Below are positions 53,901-62,596 of a stretch of DNA of 64,000 nt, in pieces. A program made the position numbers and the translations under genes. Below the pieces are notes generated by a model. The model was given only the letters and a program-made list of their open reading frames with translations. It was not told the origin of the DNA and did no database searches. This DNA is from Cellulomonas telluris (GTDB taxonomy: Bacteria > Actinomycetota > Actinomycetes > Actinomycetales > Cellulomonadaceae): NCBI RefSeq assembly GCF_004886325.1, contig NZ_QXFN01000002.1:620001-684000 (forward strand). Direction: 5' to 3'. Within the stretch, counting starts at the first letter, position 1. Every line of letters begins with the position of its first letter.

Positions 53901-54062
53901 TGCGAGCCGCAGAGCGCCGGCAACCCCGGGTTCACGGTGACGAACACCCGCCGGGTCTACCTGAACGGCGAGCTCGTCGACACCGAGTCCGACACGTGGC
54001 GGTACAAGCCGCAGAACCGCGTCATCTGCGGCTCGCCGCCCGCGCCGACGCCCACGCCCTGA
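50982..54062 (+). CDS. VanW-domain membrane protein with long disordered N-terminus
   Basis: The protein has 1026 residues. Residues 1-465 are Ala/Pro/Asp/Glu-rich low complexity and predicted to stay in the cytoplasm. A single membrane helix (about 469-490) follows. Then come two peptidoglycan-binding (YoaR-type) repeats with GVEIGGMTADEARA and a VanW domain near 800-940 (LANITGTLVRPGETFSL, WGGGLSQVSTTVFNA, where Ser replaces the frequent Cys). A Cys-containing tail ends in Pro-Thr-Pro. VanW proteins occur in glycopeptide-resistance clusters and in spores, but their chemistry is unclear. A cell-wall role is inferred. Confidence 0.88.
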   Translation: MTHGTDRGTTADGTTHDPAAPQAQPGAGTSAPEEAPAGAAAPGAGEASGVPAPRVPAERPAAAAPSDPSTDEPTTADAAGSAGPDATGPTPEPDAEVAPDADAGDDARAAVRPAVVERPRPLSPGPALTAWPSWSDVAVTAPSASGTDGTAADLVDPPRDGQDATRDDRPAAPVADGDTAGAPGDRSEPGPGDGEDEPRSTSGRTDDTEPATTPAPVEESLDQAARRPAPLDLGGLSALAMTALNAAAVGVPAHALTRPEGAAAADAAAAEPGRTDAEPTEADAAAGGPPVPASPEPVDEAGSSSDARDDAEPSEAAGSRPDPEGAGARADATGRPEDADAPARDAAGAPAREDANAPAREDANAPASAPAPDAADAPAREDGADPAATAAVPVVAETREPSRPTPADPAATQVVPPVRATRGWPTTDAGAGDGRPVPGGPVPHTPEAEREPSPLDVFEPQDHRRRWPRTLAVVGGAAVLLGGAYVGASYALADRVPRGATVAGVEIGGMTADEARAALTSGLEERTGAPLPVVAQDAQAELDPATAGLAFDADATVARLTGVDLAEPVRLWRQLVGVDAQPPVTQVDDDALETALGSLSESVRLAPVDGTVVFADGAAHATDAVDGWELDLPAAATAIEEGWLVGERPLPLPTTAVEPDITQEETEQALTEVAQRLASAPVTVQIGDRQATLDVPTLTASASMVPVEGRLELQLDGQALTDAVLAQVPDVVTAAADARFEFQGDAPVIVGGEPGTTLDPAALASSVAGAVTADQRVAPVELVQSDPAQTRAALEALGVKEVVSEFSTPLTSEPRRTRNIATGLANITGTLVRPGETFSLTEALGPVDGAHGFVQAGAIVNGEHKDAWGGGLSQVSTTVFNAAYFAGFEDVEHTPHSEWFQRYPEGREATIFTGVLDMKWKNNTPYGALVQGFVADGRAHVRIWGTKHFTVETEKSGRSGVVAPTTVYSQSPTCEPQSAGNPGFTVTNTRRVYLNGELVDTESDTWRYKPQNRVICGSPPAPTPTP
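52026..52073 (+). repeat. 24-bp tandem repeat in the VanW-protein gene
   Basis: Two identical 24-base units encode Ala-Pro-Ala-Arg-Glu-Asp-Ala-Asn twice, with a degenerate partial third unit. It sits in the disordered N-terminal region, where copy-number change would be tolerated. Confidence 0.75.
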
Positions 54063-54084
54063 CCGGCGCGCGCCGCCCGTCGGG

Positions 54085-54402
54085 TCAGTCCTCGACGGGC
54101 GGGCGCGGCCGGCGCACGGGTGCGGGCGGCACGACCTTGCCGAGCAGCACGTCGGCCGCCGGCACGCGCACGTCGCCGCGCCGCGTGCGGACGGTCAGGC
54201 CGGCGTCGTCGACCGCGAGCAGGTCGCCGAGCACGTCGGTGTAGGGCGGTTCGTCGCCGCCCGCCGGCGCGCCCGCGGGCAGGTCGTCGCGACGGCGGCG
54301 GACGACGACCCGCACCCCCGGTGCCCAGGCGCGCCAGGGCGGGCCGGCCGGGCCGGTCACGCCGCCCACGCGTCCCGTCCTCGGTCGCGGACCGTGTCGC
54401 AC
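54085..54402 (-). CDS. Small SH3-like domain protein (acetyltransferase N-domain type)
   Basis: The reading frame encodes up to 105 residues. The central part (WAPGVRVVVRRRR, YTDVLGDLLAVDDAGLTVRT, VRVPAADVLLGKVVPP) is a small beta-barrel pattern like the N-terminal domain of actinobacterial GNAT proteins, but the acetyltransferase domain itself is absent. It reads divergently from fdxA. The start is uncertain: ATG 54402 or a GTG 14 codons later. Function unknown. Confidence 0.65.
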   Translation of the reverse strand: MRHGPRPRTGRVGGVTGPAGPPWRAWAPGVRVVVRRRRDDLPAGAPAGGDEPPYTDVLGDLLAVDDAGLTVRTRRGDVRVPAADVLLGKVVPPAPVRRPRPPVED

Positions 54403-54437
54403 GGTGGACGTCGGGTCGTCGTGGGCGCCACGTGAGG

Positions 54438-54469
54438 GATACTAGGTCGACCGCTGCACCTGTGGAGGA
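54438..54469 (+). promoter_or_regulatory. Promoter and ribosome site of fdxA
   Basis: GATACT (54438-54443) is a likely -10 box and GGAGGA (54464-54469) a strong ribosome site 6 bases before the GTG start at 54476. Unlike its neighbours this gene has a normal leader. Confidence 0.5.
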
Positions 54470-54475
54470 CGACCC

Positions 54476-54802
54476 GTGACCTATGTGATCGCCGAGCCCT
54501 GCGTGGACGTCAAGGACAAGGCGTGCATCGAGGAGTGTCCGGTCGACTGCATCTACGAGGGCAAGCGCTCGCTGTACATCCACCCGGACGAGTGCGTGGA
54601 CTGCGGCGCATGCGAGCCCGTCTGCCCCGTCGAGGCCATCTACTACGAGGACGACGTCCCGGAGCAGTGGGGCCAGTACTACGAGGCGAACGTCCACTTC
54701 TTCGACGAGATCGGGTCGCCGGGCGGCGCCGCGAAGATGGGTGAGATCGCGCACGACCACCCGATCATCGCCACCCTGCCGCTGCGCGTCCACGGCGAGT
54801 GA
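54476..54802 (+). CDS. fdxA: Seven-iron ferredoxin (FdxA/FdxC type)
   Basis: The 108-residue protein matches the 7Fe-8S ferredoxin layout. Cys9, Cys17 and Cys50 would bind the [3Fe-4S] cluster; Cys21, Cys40, Cys43 and Cys46 the [4Fe-4S] cluster; Cys25 is the extra cysteine seen in the family. It carries single electrons, for example to cytochromes P450 or redox enzymes. It is followed after 40 bases by the dapC-type gene, an order also found in mycobacteria (fdxC-Rv1178, from memory). Confidence 0.95.
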   Translation: MTYVIAEPCVDVKDKACIEECPVDCIYEGKRSLYIHPDECVDCGACEPVCPVEAIYYEDDVPEQWGQYYEANVHFFDEIGSPGGAAKMGEIAHDHPIIATLPLRVHGE

Positions 54803-54842
54803 GCCCCGCGCGCCCGCCCGCGCGGGTCGCGGGCTGACCGGC

Positions 54843-55991
54843 GTGGGCCTGCGCACCGGCGCGCTGCCGGACTTCCCGTGGGACACGCTGCGGCCGTACG
54901 GCGAGCAGGCGCGCCGGCACCGCGGCGGCATCGTCGACCTGTCCGTCGGCACGCCCGTCGACCCGACGCCCCCGCTCGTGCGCGAGGCGCTCGCGGCGGC
55001 GGCGGACGCACCGGGCTACCCGGCGACCCACGGGACGCCGGCGCTGCGCCAGGCCGTCGTCGAGTGGTTCGCCCGCCGGCGCGGGGTCCCGGGGCTGGAC
55101 CCGGCGGCCGTGCTGCCGACGGTCGGCTCGAAGGAGCTCGTCGCGCTGCTGCCCGCCCTGCTGGGCGTCGGCTCCGGCGACGCGGTCCTGCACCCCGCGA
55201 CGGCGTACCCGACGTACGACGTCGGGGCCCGGCTGGCCGGCGCGGCGCCCGTGCCGACCGACGACCCGGCCGCGGAGCTGGCGCGCCGCGACGACGTGCG
55301 GCTGGTCTGGCTGAACTCCCCGGCCAACCCGCACGGCGCCGTCCTGGGCGTCGAGGACCTGCGCGCGCTGGTCGAGGCCGCCCGGGCGGCGTCCGCGCGC
55401 ACCGGCCGCCCCGTCGTCGTCGCGTCGGACGAGTGCTACGCCGAGCTGGCGTGGGACGAGCCCTGGGCGTCCTCGGGCGTGCCCAGCGTGCTCGACCCGC
55501 GCGTGTCCGGGGGCGACCTCACGGGGCTGCTCGCGGCGTACTCGCTGTCGAAGCAGTCGAACCTCGCCGGGTACCGGGCCGCGTTCCTGGCGGGCGACCC
55601 CGCGCTCGTCGCGGGCCTGCTCGAGACGCGCAAGCACGCGGGCATGATCGTGCCGGCGCCGGTGCAGGCCGCGATGGCGGTCGCGCTCGGCGACGACGCG
55701 CACGTGTCCGAGCAGCGCGAGCGGTACCGGCGTCGCCGGTCCGTGCTGCGCGCGGGGTTCGAGGGCGCCGGGTACGTCGTGGACCACTCCCACGCCGGGC
55801 TGTACCTGTGGGTGCGCCCGGAGGGGCCGCGGCAGGACGCCTGGCGGACGGTCGCGGACCTCGCGGGCCTCGGGATCCTCGTGGCTCCGGGGTCCTTCTA
55901 CGGCGCCGCCGCGGCGGGGCACGTGCGGGTCGCCCTCACCGCCTCGGACGACGCCGTGGCGGAGGCGGCGGCGCGGCTGCAGGGGGCGTAG
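54843..55991 (+). CDS. dapC: N-succinyldiaminopimelate aminotransferase
   Basis: The 382-residue protein is a fold-type I PLP aminotransferase. The lysine block reads AAYSLSKQSNLAGYRAAF, the substrate/PLP segments WLNSPANPHG and VASDECYAEL are present, and the start LPDFPWDTLRPYG is typical of actinobacterial DapC. It transfers an amino group from glutamate in the succinylase branch of lysine and diaminopimelate synthesis. dapD and dapE, the steps on either side, are encoded 2.5-5 kb downstream. GTG 54843 begins the conserved N-terminus. Confidence 0.9.
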   Translation: MGLRTGALPDFPWDTLRPYGEQARRHRGGIVDLSVGTPVDPTPPLVREALAAAADAPGYPATHGTPALRQAVVEWFARRRGVPGLDPAAVLPTVGSKELVALLPALLGVGSGDAVLHPATAYPTYDVGARLAGAAPVPTDDPAAELARRDDVRLVWLNSPANPHGAVLGVEDLRALVEAARAASARTGRPVVVASDECYAELAWDEPWASSGVPSVLDPRVSGGDLTGLLAAYSLSKQSNLAGYRAAFLAGDPALVAGLLETRKHAGMIVPAPVQAAMAVALGDDAHVSEQRERYRRRRSVLRAGFEGAGYVVDHSHAGLYLWVRPEGPRQDAWRTVADLAGLGILVAPGSFYGAAAAGHVRVALTASDDAVAEAAARLQGA

Positions 55992-56011
55992 TCGCCCGTC
56001 GGCGACCGCCG

Positions 56012-56017
56012 TACAGT
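56012..56017 (+). promoter_or_regulatory. -10 box of gltA
   Basis: TACAGT lies 184 bases before the gltA ATG, so the mRNA has a leader of about 180 bases. The palindrome at 56030 would cover the first transcribed bases. Confidence 0.5.
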
Positions 56018-56029
56018 GGTCACCCCGTC

Positions 56030-56047
56030 GTGTGAGGCGCCTCACAC
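56030..56047. promoter_or_regulatory. CRP/GlxR-type operator at gltA
   Basis: GTGTGAGGCGCCTCACAC is a perfect 18-bp palindrome and matches the CRP-family consensus TGTGA-N6-TCACA exactly. It begins 12 bases after the -10 box, overlapping or just past the transcript start, a position expected to repress. GlxR control of gltA is known in corynebacteria. Confidence 0.75.
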
Positions 56048-56201
56048 GCGGGCCAAGGGACGGTCACCCATTCGTCACGAGCGGCGTGGCGCGGGTACCG
56101 TCGCCACGGACCGACGGAGGTCACCCCTCGCGCCGGTCGTCGAGCAACCCGGCGACCGCCGGGGCCGACGCTCCCCGTCGGTCGACGCAGGAAGGAACAC
56201 C

Positions 56202-57512
<1,311 letters not shown>

Positions 57513-57530
57513 CCCCACGCCGTCGGCCGC

Positions 57531-57567
57531 GCGAGCCGGTGCCGCCCCGCGGGTGGCACCGGCTCGC
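57531..57567. terminator. Bidirectional hairpin terminator after gltA
   Basis: A perfect 13-bp stem (57531-57543 with 57555-57567) and an 11-base loop lie between the convergent gltA and transglycosylase-like genes. Confidence 0.8.
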
Positions 57568-57584
57568 TGCGTCCCGGGCCGTCG

Positions 57585-58496
57585 TCAGCCGGCGAGCGTG
57601 ACCCGGACCTGACCGGGCGGCAGGGGAGCGCTGCCGGGCTCCCACGTGGGGCTCTCGCGCGTCCAGACGCGGTCGGCGACCGCGACGCCGTCGACGCCCA
57701 CCTCAGCCGCGACGGCGACGGCCCAGTGGGCCGCGACCCAGGACGCCCGGGCCGGGTCGCCCGGCACCAGGGAGTCGGACGTGAGGTCGACCGTGGCGCC
57801 CTGCCCCGCCGCGGCGTCGGCCGTCGCGACCACCAGGGGCACCTCGCCGAGGTCGCGCGCGACCCGGCCGAGCAGCGCGTCGGGGCCGACGGGCCCCTCG
57901 GCCGGGCGGAGCACGCACGTGACCGTCGCGGGGGAGTGGCCGGTCAGGCCCGAGGCCCACGCACGCGCCCGCACCTCGTGCTGCGCGTACGCGTCGGGGA
58001 AGCCCGAGCGCTGCACGGCCTGGGCGGCCACGGTGACCTCGAGCTGCTCGTAGCCCGGGACCTGCACCAGGCCGTCGTAGAACCGGCCCGTCGAGTACAC
58101 GGGGTCCATGATCTGCTCGACCGTCCCCCAGCCCTGGGACGGCCGCTGCTGGAACAGCCCGACCGAGTCCCGGTCGCCGTAGTCGATGTTCACGAGCCGC
58201 GACTCCTGCAGCGCGGTCGCGAGCCCGATGGTCACGGCCCGCGCCGGCAGGCCGCGGCGGACGGCCGTCGCGGAGATCAGGGCCGCGTTCTGCGCCTGGT
58301 CCGGGCTGAGCCGCCAGTCCGTGCCGTCGAGGTGGGCCGTGCACCGCTCGGTCAGGGGAGCGCCGGGGTGCGTGCGGTCCAGCAGCGTGACGACGCCCGC
58401 CACGGCGGCCGCGAGCACGCCGACGGCGGCGACCGACGTGACGGCCGCCGCCGCGGCGCGGGACCGCCGGCGACGGGACGGGCGGCGCCCGCCCAC
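57585..58496 (-). CDS. Membrane-anchored transglycosylase-like protein
   Basis: The protein has 303 residues. A basic N-terminus and one membrane helix (about residues 15-42) put the rest outside the cell. The extracellular part holds ALQESRLVNIDYGDRDSVGLFQQRPSQG, written here as a pattern around Glu-Ser-Arg, Asp-Tyr-Gly-Asp and Phe-Gln-Gln-Arg-Pro, then AAQAVQRSGFPDAYAQHE. This is a lysozyme-like pattern common in secreted actinobacterial proteins of unknown function. The first Glu would be the catalytic acid. It starts 3 bases after the dapD stop, so the two may be cotranscribed. Confidence 0.78.
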   Translation of the reverse strand: MGGRRPSRRRRSRAAAAAVTSVAAVGVLAAAVAGVVTLLDRTHPGAPLTERCTAHLDGTDWRLSPDQAQNAALISATAVRRGLPARAVTIGLATALQESRLVNIDYGDRDSVGLFQQRPSQGWGTVEQIMDPVYSTGRFYDGLVQVPGYEQLEVTVAAQAVQRSGFPDAYAQHEVRARAWASGLTGHSPATVTCVLRPAEGPVGPDALLGRVARDLGEVPLVVATADAAAGQGATVDLTSDSLVPGDPARASWVAAHWAVAVAAEVGVDGVAVADRVWTRESPTWEPGSAPLPPGQVRVTLAG

Positions 58497-58498
58497 GG

Positions 58499-59467
58499 TC
58501 AGTTGCTGTGCAGCGCGGCGTTCAGGTGCACGCCCGCGCCGGAGCGGGCGACGGCCTCGACCGCGCCGGTCTGGGAGTTGCGGCGGAACAGCACGTTGTC
58601 GGCGCCCGCGAGCTCGCGCGCCTTGACGACACGGCTGCCGTCCTCGGCCGTCGTCGCGGTGGGCACGTCGAAGCCGACGAGCCGCACCTTCGTGCCGGCC
58701 GTGACGTACAGGCCCGCCTCGACGACGCAGTCGTCCCCGAGCGGGATGCCGAGGCCCGCGTTGGCACCGAGCAGGCTGCGGCGCCCGACCGAGACGACCT
58801 CGCGGCCGCCACCGGAGAGCGTCCCCATGATCGAGGCGCCGCCGCCGACGTCCGAGCCGTCGCCGACGACCACGCCGGCGGAGATGCGGCCCTCGACCAT
58901 CGAGGTCCCGAGCGTGCCGGCGTTGAAGTTGACGAAGCCCTCGTGCATGACGGTCGTGCCGGCGGCCAGGTGCGCGCCGAGGCGCACGCGGTCGGCGTCC
59001 GCGACGCGCACACCGGTGGGGACGACGTAGTCGACCATGCGCGGGAACTTGTCGACGCCCAGGACGGTGACGGGCGCGCCCGTGGCGGCGCGCAGCCGCA
59101 GGCGGGTCGCCTCGAAGCCCTCCACGGCGCAGGGCCCGTGGCTCGTCCACACGACGTTCGGCAGCACCGCGAAGATGCCGTCGAGGTTCTGCCCGTGGGG
59201 CGCGACGAGCCGGTGCGAGAGCAGGTGGAGGCGCAGGTACGCGTCGGCGGTGTCCGCCGGCGGCGCGTCGAGGTCCACGACGGTCGTCACGACACGGACC
59301 TGGACGCCGCGGGCGTCGTCGTCGCGCTCGGCGGCGCGCAGGTCCTCGGGGACGGCCGCGTCGGCGGGCGGGGCGCCCAGCGCGGGAGCGGGGTACCAGA
59401 CGTCGAGGGTCGTGCCCTCGGGGGTGCGGGTGGCCAGGCCGTGGCCCCAGGCCGTGCGGTCGGTCAT
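58499..59467 (-). CDS. dapD: Tetrahydrodipicolinate N-succinyltransferase
   Basis: The 322-residue protein has the left-handed beta-helix of hexapeptide acyltransferases: [34 protein letters not shown] and [20 protein letters not shown], as in actinobacterial DapD. It uses succinyl-CoA to open the lysine/diaminopimelate branch. ATG 59467 lies 8 bases after a TAGGCT box on the minus strand, so the mRNA is probably leaderless. It is divergent from dapE. Confidence 0.95.
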   Translation of the reverse strand: MTDRTAWGHGLATRTPEGTTLDVWYPAPALGAPPADAAVPEDLRAAERDDDARGVQVRVVTTVVDLDAPPADTADAYLRLHLLSHRLVAPHGQNLDGIFAVLPNVVWTSHGPCAVEGFEATRLRLRAATGAPVTVLGVDKFPRMVDYVVPTGVRVADADRVRLGAHLAAGTTVMHEGFVNFNAGTLGTSMVEGRISAGVVVGDGSDVGGGASIMGTLSGGGREVVSVGRRSLLGANAGLGIPLGDDCVVEAGLYVTAGTKVRLVGFDVPTATTAEDGSRVVKARELAGADNVLFRRNSQTGAVEAVARSGAGVHLNAALHSN

Positions 59468-59475
59468 GGTCGTCA

Positions 59476-59481
59476 AGCCTA
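59476..59481 (-). promoter_or_regulatory. Leaderless -10 box of dapD
   Basis: Read on the minus strand, TAGGCT ends 8 bases before the dapD ATG. With the dapE box it makes a back-to-back leaderless promoter pair in a gap of only 75 bases. Confidence 0.6.
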
Positions 59482-59529
59482 CGGTCTGCGGGCGGACGCC
59501 CGTCCGGGTGCCCGCCCGTGCGCCCGGCG

Positions 59530-59535
59530 TAGGGT
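59530..59535 (+). promoter_or_regulatory. Leaderless -10 box of dapE
   Basis: TAGGGT ends 7 bases before the GTG start of dapE at 59543; no ribosome site lies between. Confidence 0.65.
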
Positions 59536-59542
59536 CGGGCGC

Positions 59543-60655
59543 GTGGCCGTCGACACCCTGGACCTGTCCGCCGACGTCGTGACGCTCGCGCGCGAGCTGT
59601 GCGACATCCCCTCGGTCTCCGGTGACGAGACCCGCCTGGCCGACGCGGTCGAGGCCGCGCTGCGCGCGCAGCCGCACCTGGAGGTGCTGCGGGACGGCGA
59701 CGCGGTGGTCGCGCGGACGCGGCTGAACCGCGCACGACGCGTCGTCGTCGCCGGGCACCTCGACACCGTGCCGGTGACGGGCAACCTGCCCACGCGGCTC
59801 GAGGACGGCGTCCTGCACGGCCGCGGCACGGTCGACATGAAGGCCGGCGTCGCGGTCCAGCTCTCGCTCGCGGCGGCGCTCGCCGCACCGGTGCACGACG
59901 TCACCTGGGTCTTCTACGACCACGAGGAGGTCGACGCGGCGCTGAACGGGCTCGGGCGCGTCGCCCGGAACCACCCCGACTGGCTGGCCGGCGACTTCGC
60001 GGTGCTGTGCGAGCCGACGGCCGGCGGCATCGAGGGCGGCTGCAACGGGACCCTGCGGGCGCAGGTGCGGCTGCAGGGGGTCGCGGCGCACTCGGCGCGC
60101 GCGTGGACGGGGGTGAACGCCGTCCACGCCGCGGGCGAGGTGCTGCAGCGGCTCGCCGCGTACCACCCGGCGACCGTCGAGGTGGACGGGCTGACCTACC
60201 GCGAGGGTCTCAACGCGGTCCTCATCTCCGGCGGGCGGGCGACGAACGTCATCCCGGACGAGTGCGTCGTCACCGTCAACTACCGGTTCGCACCGTCCCG
60301 CTCCGTCGAGGAGGCGTCCGCGCACGTGGCGGAGGTCCTCGCGGGGTACGACGTCGAGGTCGTCGACGCCGCCCCGGGCGCGCGCCCCGGCCTGGACGAC
60401 CCGCTCGCGCAGGACTTCGCCGCCGCGGTGCTCGCCGTGACCGGCGGCCGCCCCGCCGCGAAGCAGGGGTGGACGGACGTCGCGCGGTTCACCGCCCTCG
60501 GGGTCCCGGCCGTGAACTTCGGCCCGGGTGACCCGCTGCTCGCGCACACCCAGGACGAGCACTGCCCCGTGGAGCAGGTCGTGCGCAGCCGCGAGGCCCT
60601 GGGTGCGTGGCTCACCGGGGCGCGTCCGGAGGACCTGCCGCTCGGGCTCTCCTGA
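59543..60655 (+). CDS. dapE: Succinyl-diaminopimelate desuccinylase
   Basis: The 370-residue protein is an M20-family dizinc amidohydrolase. Metal ligands are in [25 protein letters not shown] (catalytic Glu next to the ligand Glu) and the late HTQDEHCP. It frees diaminopimelate for cell wall and lysine synthesis. The GTG start follows a leaderless promoter. It lies between divergent dapD and the LOG-family gene, an arrangement I recall from the mycobacterial Rv1201c-Rv1205 region. Confidence 0.95.
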   Translation: MAVDTLDLSADVVTLARELCDIPSVSGDETRLADAVEAALRAQPHLEVLRDGDAVVARTRLNRARRVVVAGHLDTVPVTGNLPTRLEDGVLHGRGTVDMKAGVAVQLSLAAALAAPVHDVTWVFYDHEEVDAALNGLGRVARNHPDWLAGDFAVLCEPTAGGIEGGCNGTLRAQVRLQGVAAHSARAWTGVNAVHAAGEVLQRLAAYHPATVEVDGLTYREGLNAVLISGGRATNVIPDECVVTVNYRFAPSRSVEEASAHVAEVLAGYDVEVVDAAPGARPGLDDPLAQDFAAAVLAVTGGRPAAKQGWTDVARFTALGVPAVNFGPGDPLLAHTQDEHCPVEQVVRSREALGAWLTGARPEDLPLGLS

Positions 60656-60727
60656 CCCGCCCCCGGGGCGCGCGGGGCGGCCCGCAGCGGTCCGTGTCCT
60701 CGCCCTGAGACGCCGCCGAGGACGGTC

Positions 60728-60733
60728 TAGGGT
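60728..60733 (+). promoter_or_regulatory. Leaderless -10 box of the LOG-family gene
   Basis: TAGGGT ends 7 bases before the ATG at 60741, the same arrangement as dapE. Confidence 0.65.
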
Positions 60734-60740
60734 CGGGCGC

Positions 60741-61619
60741 ATGACCCACGACGACACGACGGCACCCGCGCCGGAGTACCGCCGCGGCCCGGTGCTCCTG
60801 CGCGGCGACCAGATCCCGGCGACCACCTCCGACCAGGGGCTGCTGCGACGCGGCGAGGGTGCCGCGTGGGCGCACCAGGACCCGTGGCGCGTCATGCGGA
60901 TCCAGAGCGAGTTCGTCGAGGGCTTCGGCGCCCTCTCCGAGATCGGTCCTGCCGTGAGCGTGTTCGGCTCGGCGCGGGTGAAGCCCGACGACCCGTACTA
61001 CGCGCTCGCGCGCGACGTCGCGAAGGGCCTCGTCGCTGCCGGCTACGGCGTCATCACGGGCGGCGGCCCCGGCATCATGGAGGCCGCGAACCGCGGCGCC
61101 GCGGAGAGCGGCGGTCTGTCGGTCGGCCTCGGCATCGAGCTGCCCTTCGAGCAGGGCATGAACCGCTGGGTCGACCTCGGCGTCAACTTCCGCTACTTCT
61201 TCGCCCGCAAGACGATGTTCGTGAAGTACTCCGAGGGCTTCGTCGTGCTGCCCGGCGGCTTCGGCACGTTCGACGAGCTGTTCGAGGCGCTCACGCTCGT
61301 GCAGACGCACAAGGTGACCGGTTTCCCGATCGTCCTGCTGGGTGGCGAGTACTGGACGGGCCTGCTGACGTGGCTGCGGGACAGCGTCCTGGCGCACGGC
61401 ATGATCGCCGAGGCGGACCTCGACCTGCTGCAGGTCGCCGACAGCGCGCAGGAGGCCGTCGACGTCGTCGTGCGCCGCGGCGCCGAGCTGCGGGCCGAGG
61501 AGCAGGCGGCGATGCGCGCGGCGCAGCGCGCGCAGGCGTCCGCGGCGCGCGCGTCCGACGGCACCCCCGCGCCGGGGCCGGTCGACGGCCCGGACCGGGC
61601 CACGGACGAGGGGTGGTGA
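60741..61619 (+). CDS. LOG-family (TIGR00730) nucleotide phosphoribohydrolase-like protein
   Basis: The 292-residue protein has the LOG signature [14 protein letters not shown] and the nucleotide-binding start SVFGSARV and [23 protein letters not shown] enzymes release free bases such as cytokinin-like adenines from nucleoside monophosphates; in bacteria the role is often unknown. N-terminal and C-terminal extensions (about 70 and 45 residues) surround the core. The stop overlaps the folP2-like gene (GTGA). Confidence 0.92.
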   Translation: MTHDDTTAPAPEYRRGPVLLRGDQIPATTSDQGLLRRGEGAAWAHQDPWRVMRIQSEFVEGFGALSEIGPAVSVFGSARVKPDDPYYALARDVAKGLVAAGYGVITGGGPGIMEAANRGAAESGGLSVGLGIELPFEQGMNRWVDLGVNFRYFFARKTMFVKYSEGFVVLPGGFGTFDELFEALTLVQTHKVTGFPIVLLGGEYWTGLLTWLRDSVLAHGMIAEADLDLLQVADSAQEAVDVVVRRGAELRAEEQAAMRAAQRAQASAARASDGTPAPGPVDGPDRATDEGW

Positions 61620-62596
61620 CCGGGTCCGACCCGGGCGACGCCGGCCCCGTCGGGGCGCTGCCGGCGGCACCGCTGCCGGGCGTGCCCGTGGGGGCGGCAC
61701 CCCTGCGCCTGCGCGGGCGCACGTTCGGGCCGGAGCACCCCGTGGTCATGGCCGTGGTCAACCGCACGCCGGACTCGTTCTACGCCGCGGCGCGGTTCGA
61801 CGAGCGCGGCATCGACGCGGGCGTGGACCGCGCGGTGGAGGAGGGGGCCGACCTGCTCGACGTCGGGGGCGTGCGGGCCGGCCGGGGGCCCCGCGTCGAC
61901 GTGGACGAGGAGATCGCGCGCGTGGTGCCCGTGGTCGAGCGCGTGCGGGCCCGCCACCCCGACCTCCTCGTCAGCGTCGACACGTGGCGTGCCCCGGTCG
62001 CGCGGGCGGCCGCCGACGCCGGCGCCGACCTCGTCAACGACACGTGGGCGGGGCACGACCCGGCTCTGGTCGAGGTCGCGGCCGAGCGCGGCCTCGGCGT
62101 CGTCTGCTCGCACACGGGCGGCGCCGCCCCGCGGACGGACCCGTGGCGCGTGGCCTACGCGCCCCGCCCGGGAGCCGACCCGGACGCCGACCCGCTCGAC
62201 GCCGTCGTGGACGACGTGGTCGCGACCGTCACGGCCGCGGCGGCGCGTGCCGTCGCGCTCGGGGTCGACCCCGCCTCGGTGCTGGTGGACGCCACCCTCG
62301 ACTTCGGCAAGACGACGTGGCACTCGCTGCACCTGCTCCGACGGACCCCACGGATCGTGCAGATCGGGCACCCTGTGCTCATGGCAGTGTCGCGCAAGGA
62401 CCTCGTCGGGGAGACCCTGGGGCTGCCGCCCGAGGAGCGTCTCGAGGGCACGCTCGCCGCGACCGCGGTGGCCGCGTGGCTGGGGGCGCGGGTGTTCCGC
62501 GTGCACGACGTCGCGGCGACGCGGCGCACGGTCGACATGGTGGCCGCCCTGCGCGCCGAGCGGGCACCGGTGCACGCCGTCCGGGGCATGGTGTGA
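61616..62596 (+). CDS. folP2: Dihydropteroate synthase-like protein, FolP2 type
   Basis: The 326-residue protein has a TIM-barrel pterin-binding layout: VMAVVNRTPDSFY, LLDVGGVRAGRGP, VSVDTWRA, DLVNDTWAG, and VSRKDLVGE near the end. The second loop differs from true DHPS: the usual Glu-Ser-Thr-Arg-Pro-Gly loop reads Val-Arg-Ala-Gly-Arg-Gly. Mycobacterial FolP2, which lacks DHPS activity, sits in the same gene order after a LOG gene. I therefore call it FolP2-like, with true folate synthesis doubtful. Confidence 0.85.
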   Translation: MTGSDPGDAGPVGALPAAPLPGVPVGAAPLRLRGRTFGPEHPVVMAVVNRTPDSFYAAARFDERGIDAGVDRAVEEGADLLDVGGVRAGRGPRVDVDEEIARVVPVVERVRARHPDLLVSVDTWRAPVARAAADAGADLVNDTWAGHDPALVEVAAERGLGVVCSHTGGAAPRTDPWRVAYAPRPGADPDADPLDAVVDDVVATVTAAAARAVALGVDPASVLVDATLDFGKTTWHSLHLLRRTPRIVQIGHPVLMAVSRKDLVGETLGLPPEERLEGTLAATAVAAWLGARVFRVHDVAATRRTVDMVAALRAERAPVHAVRGMV

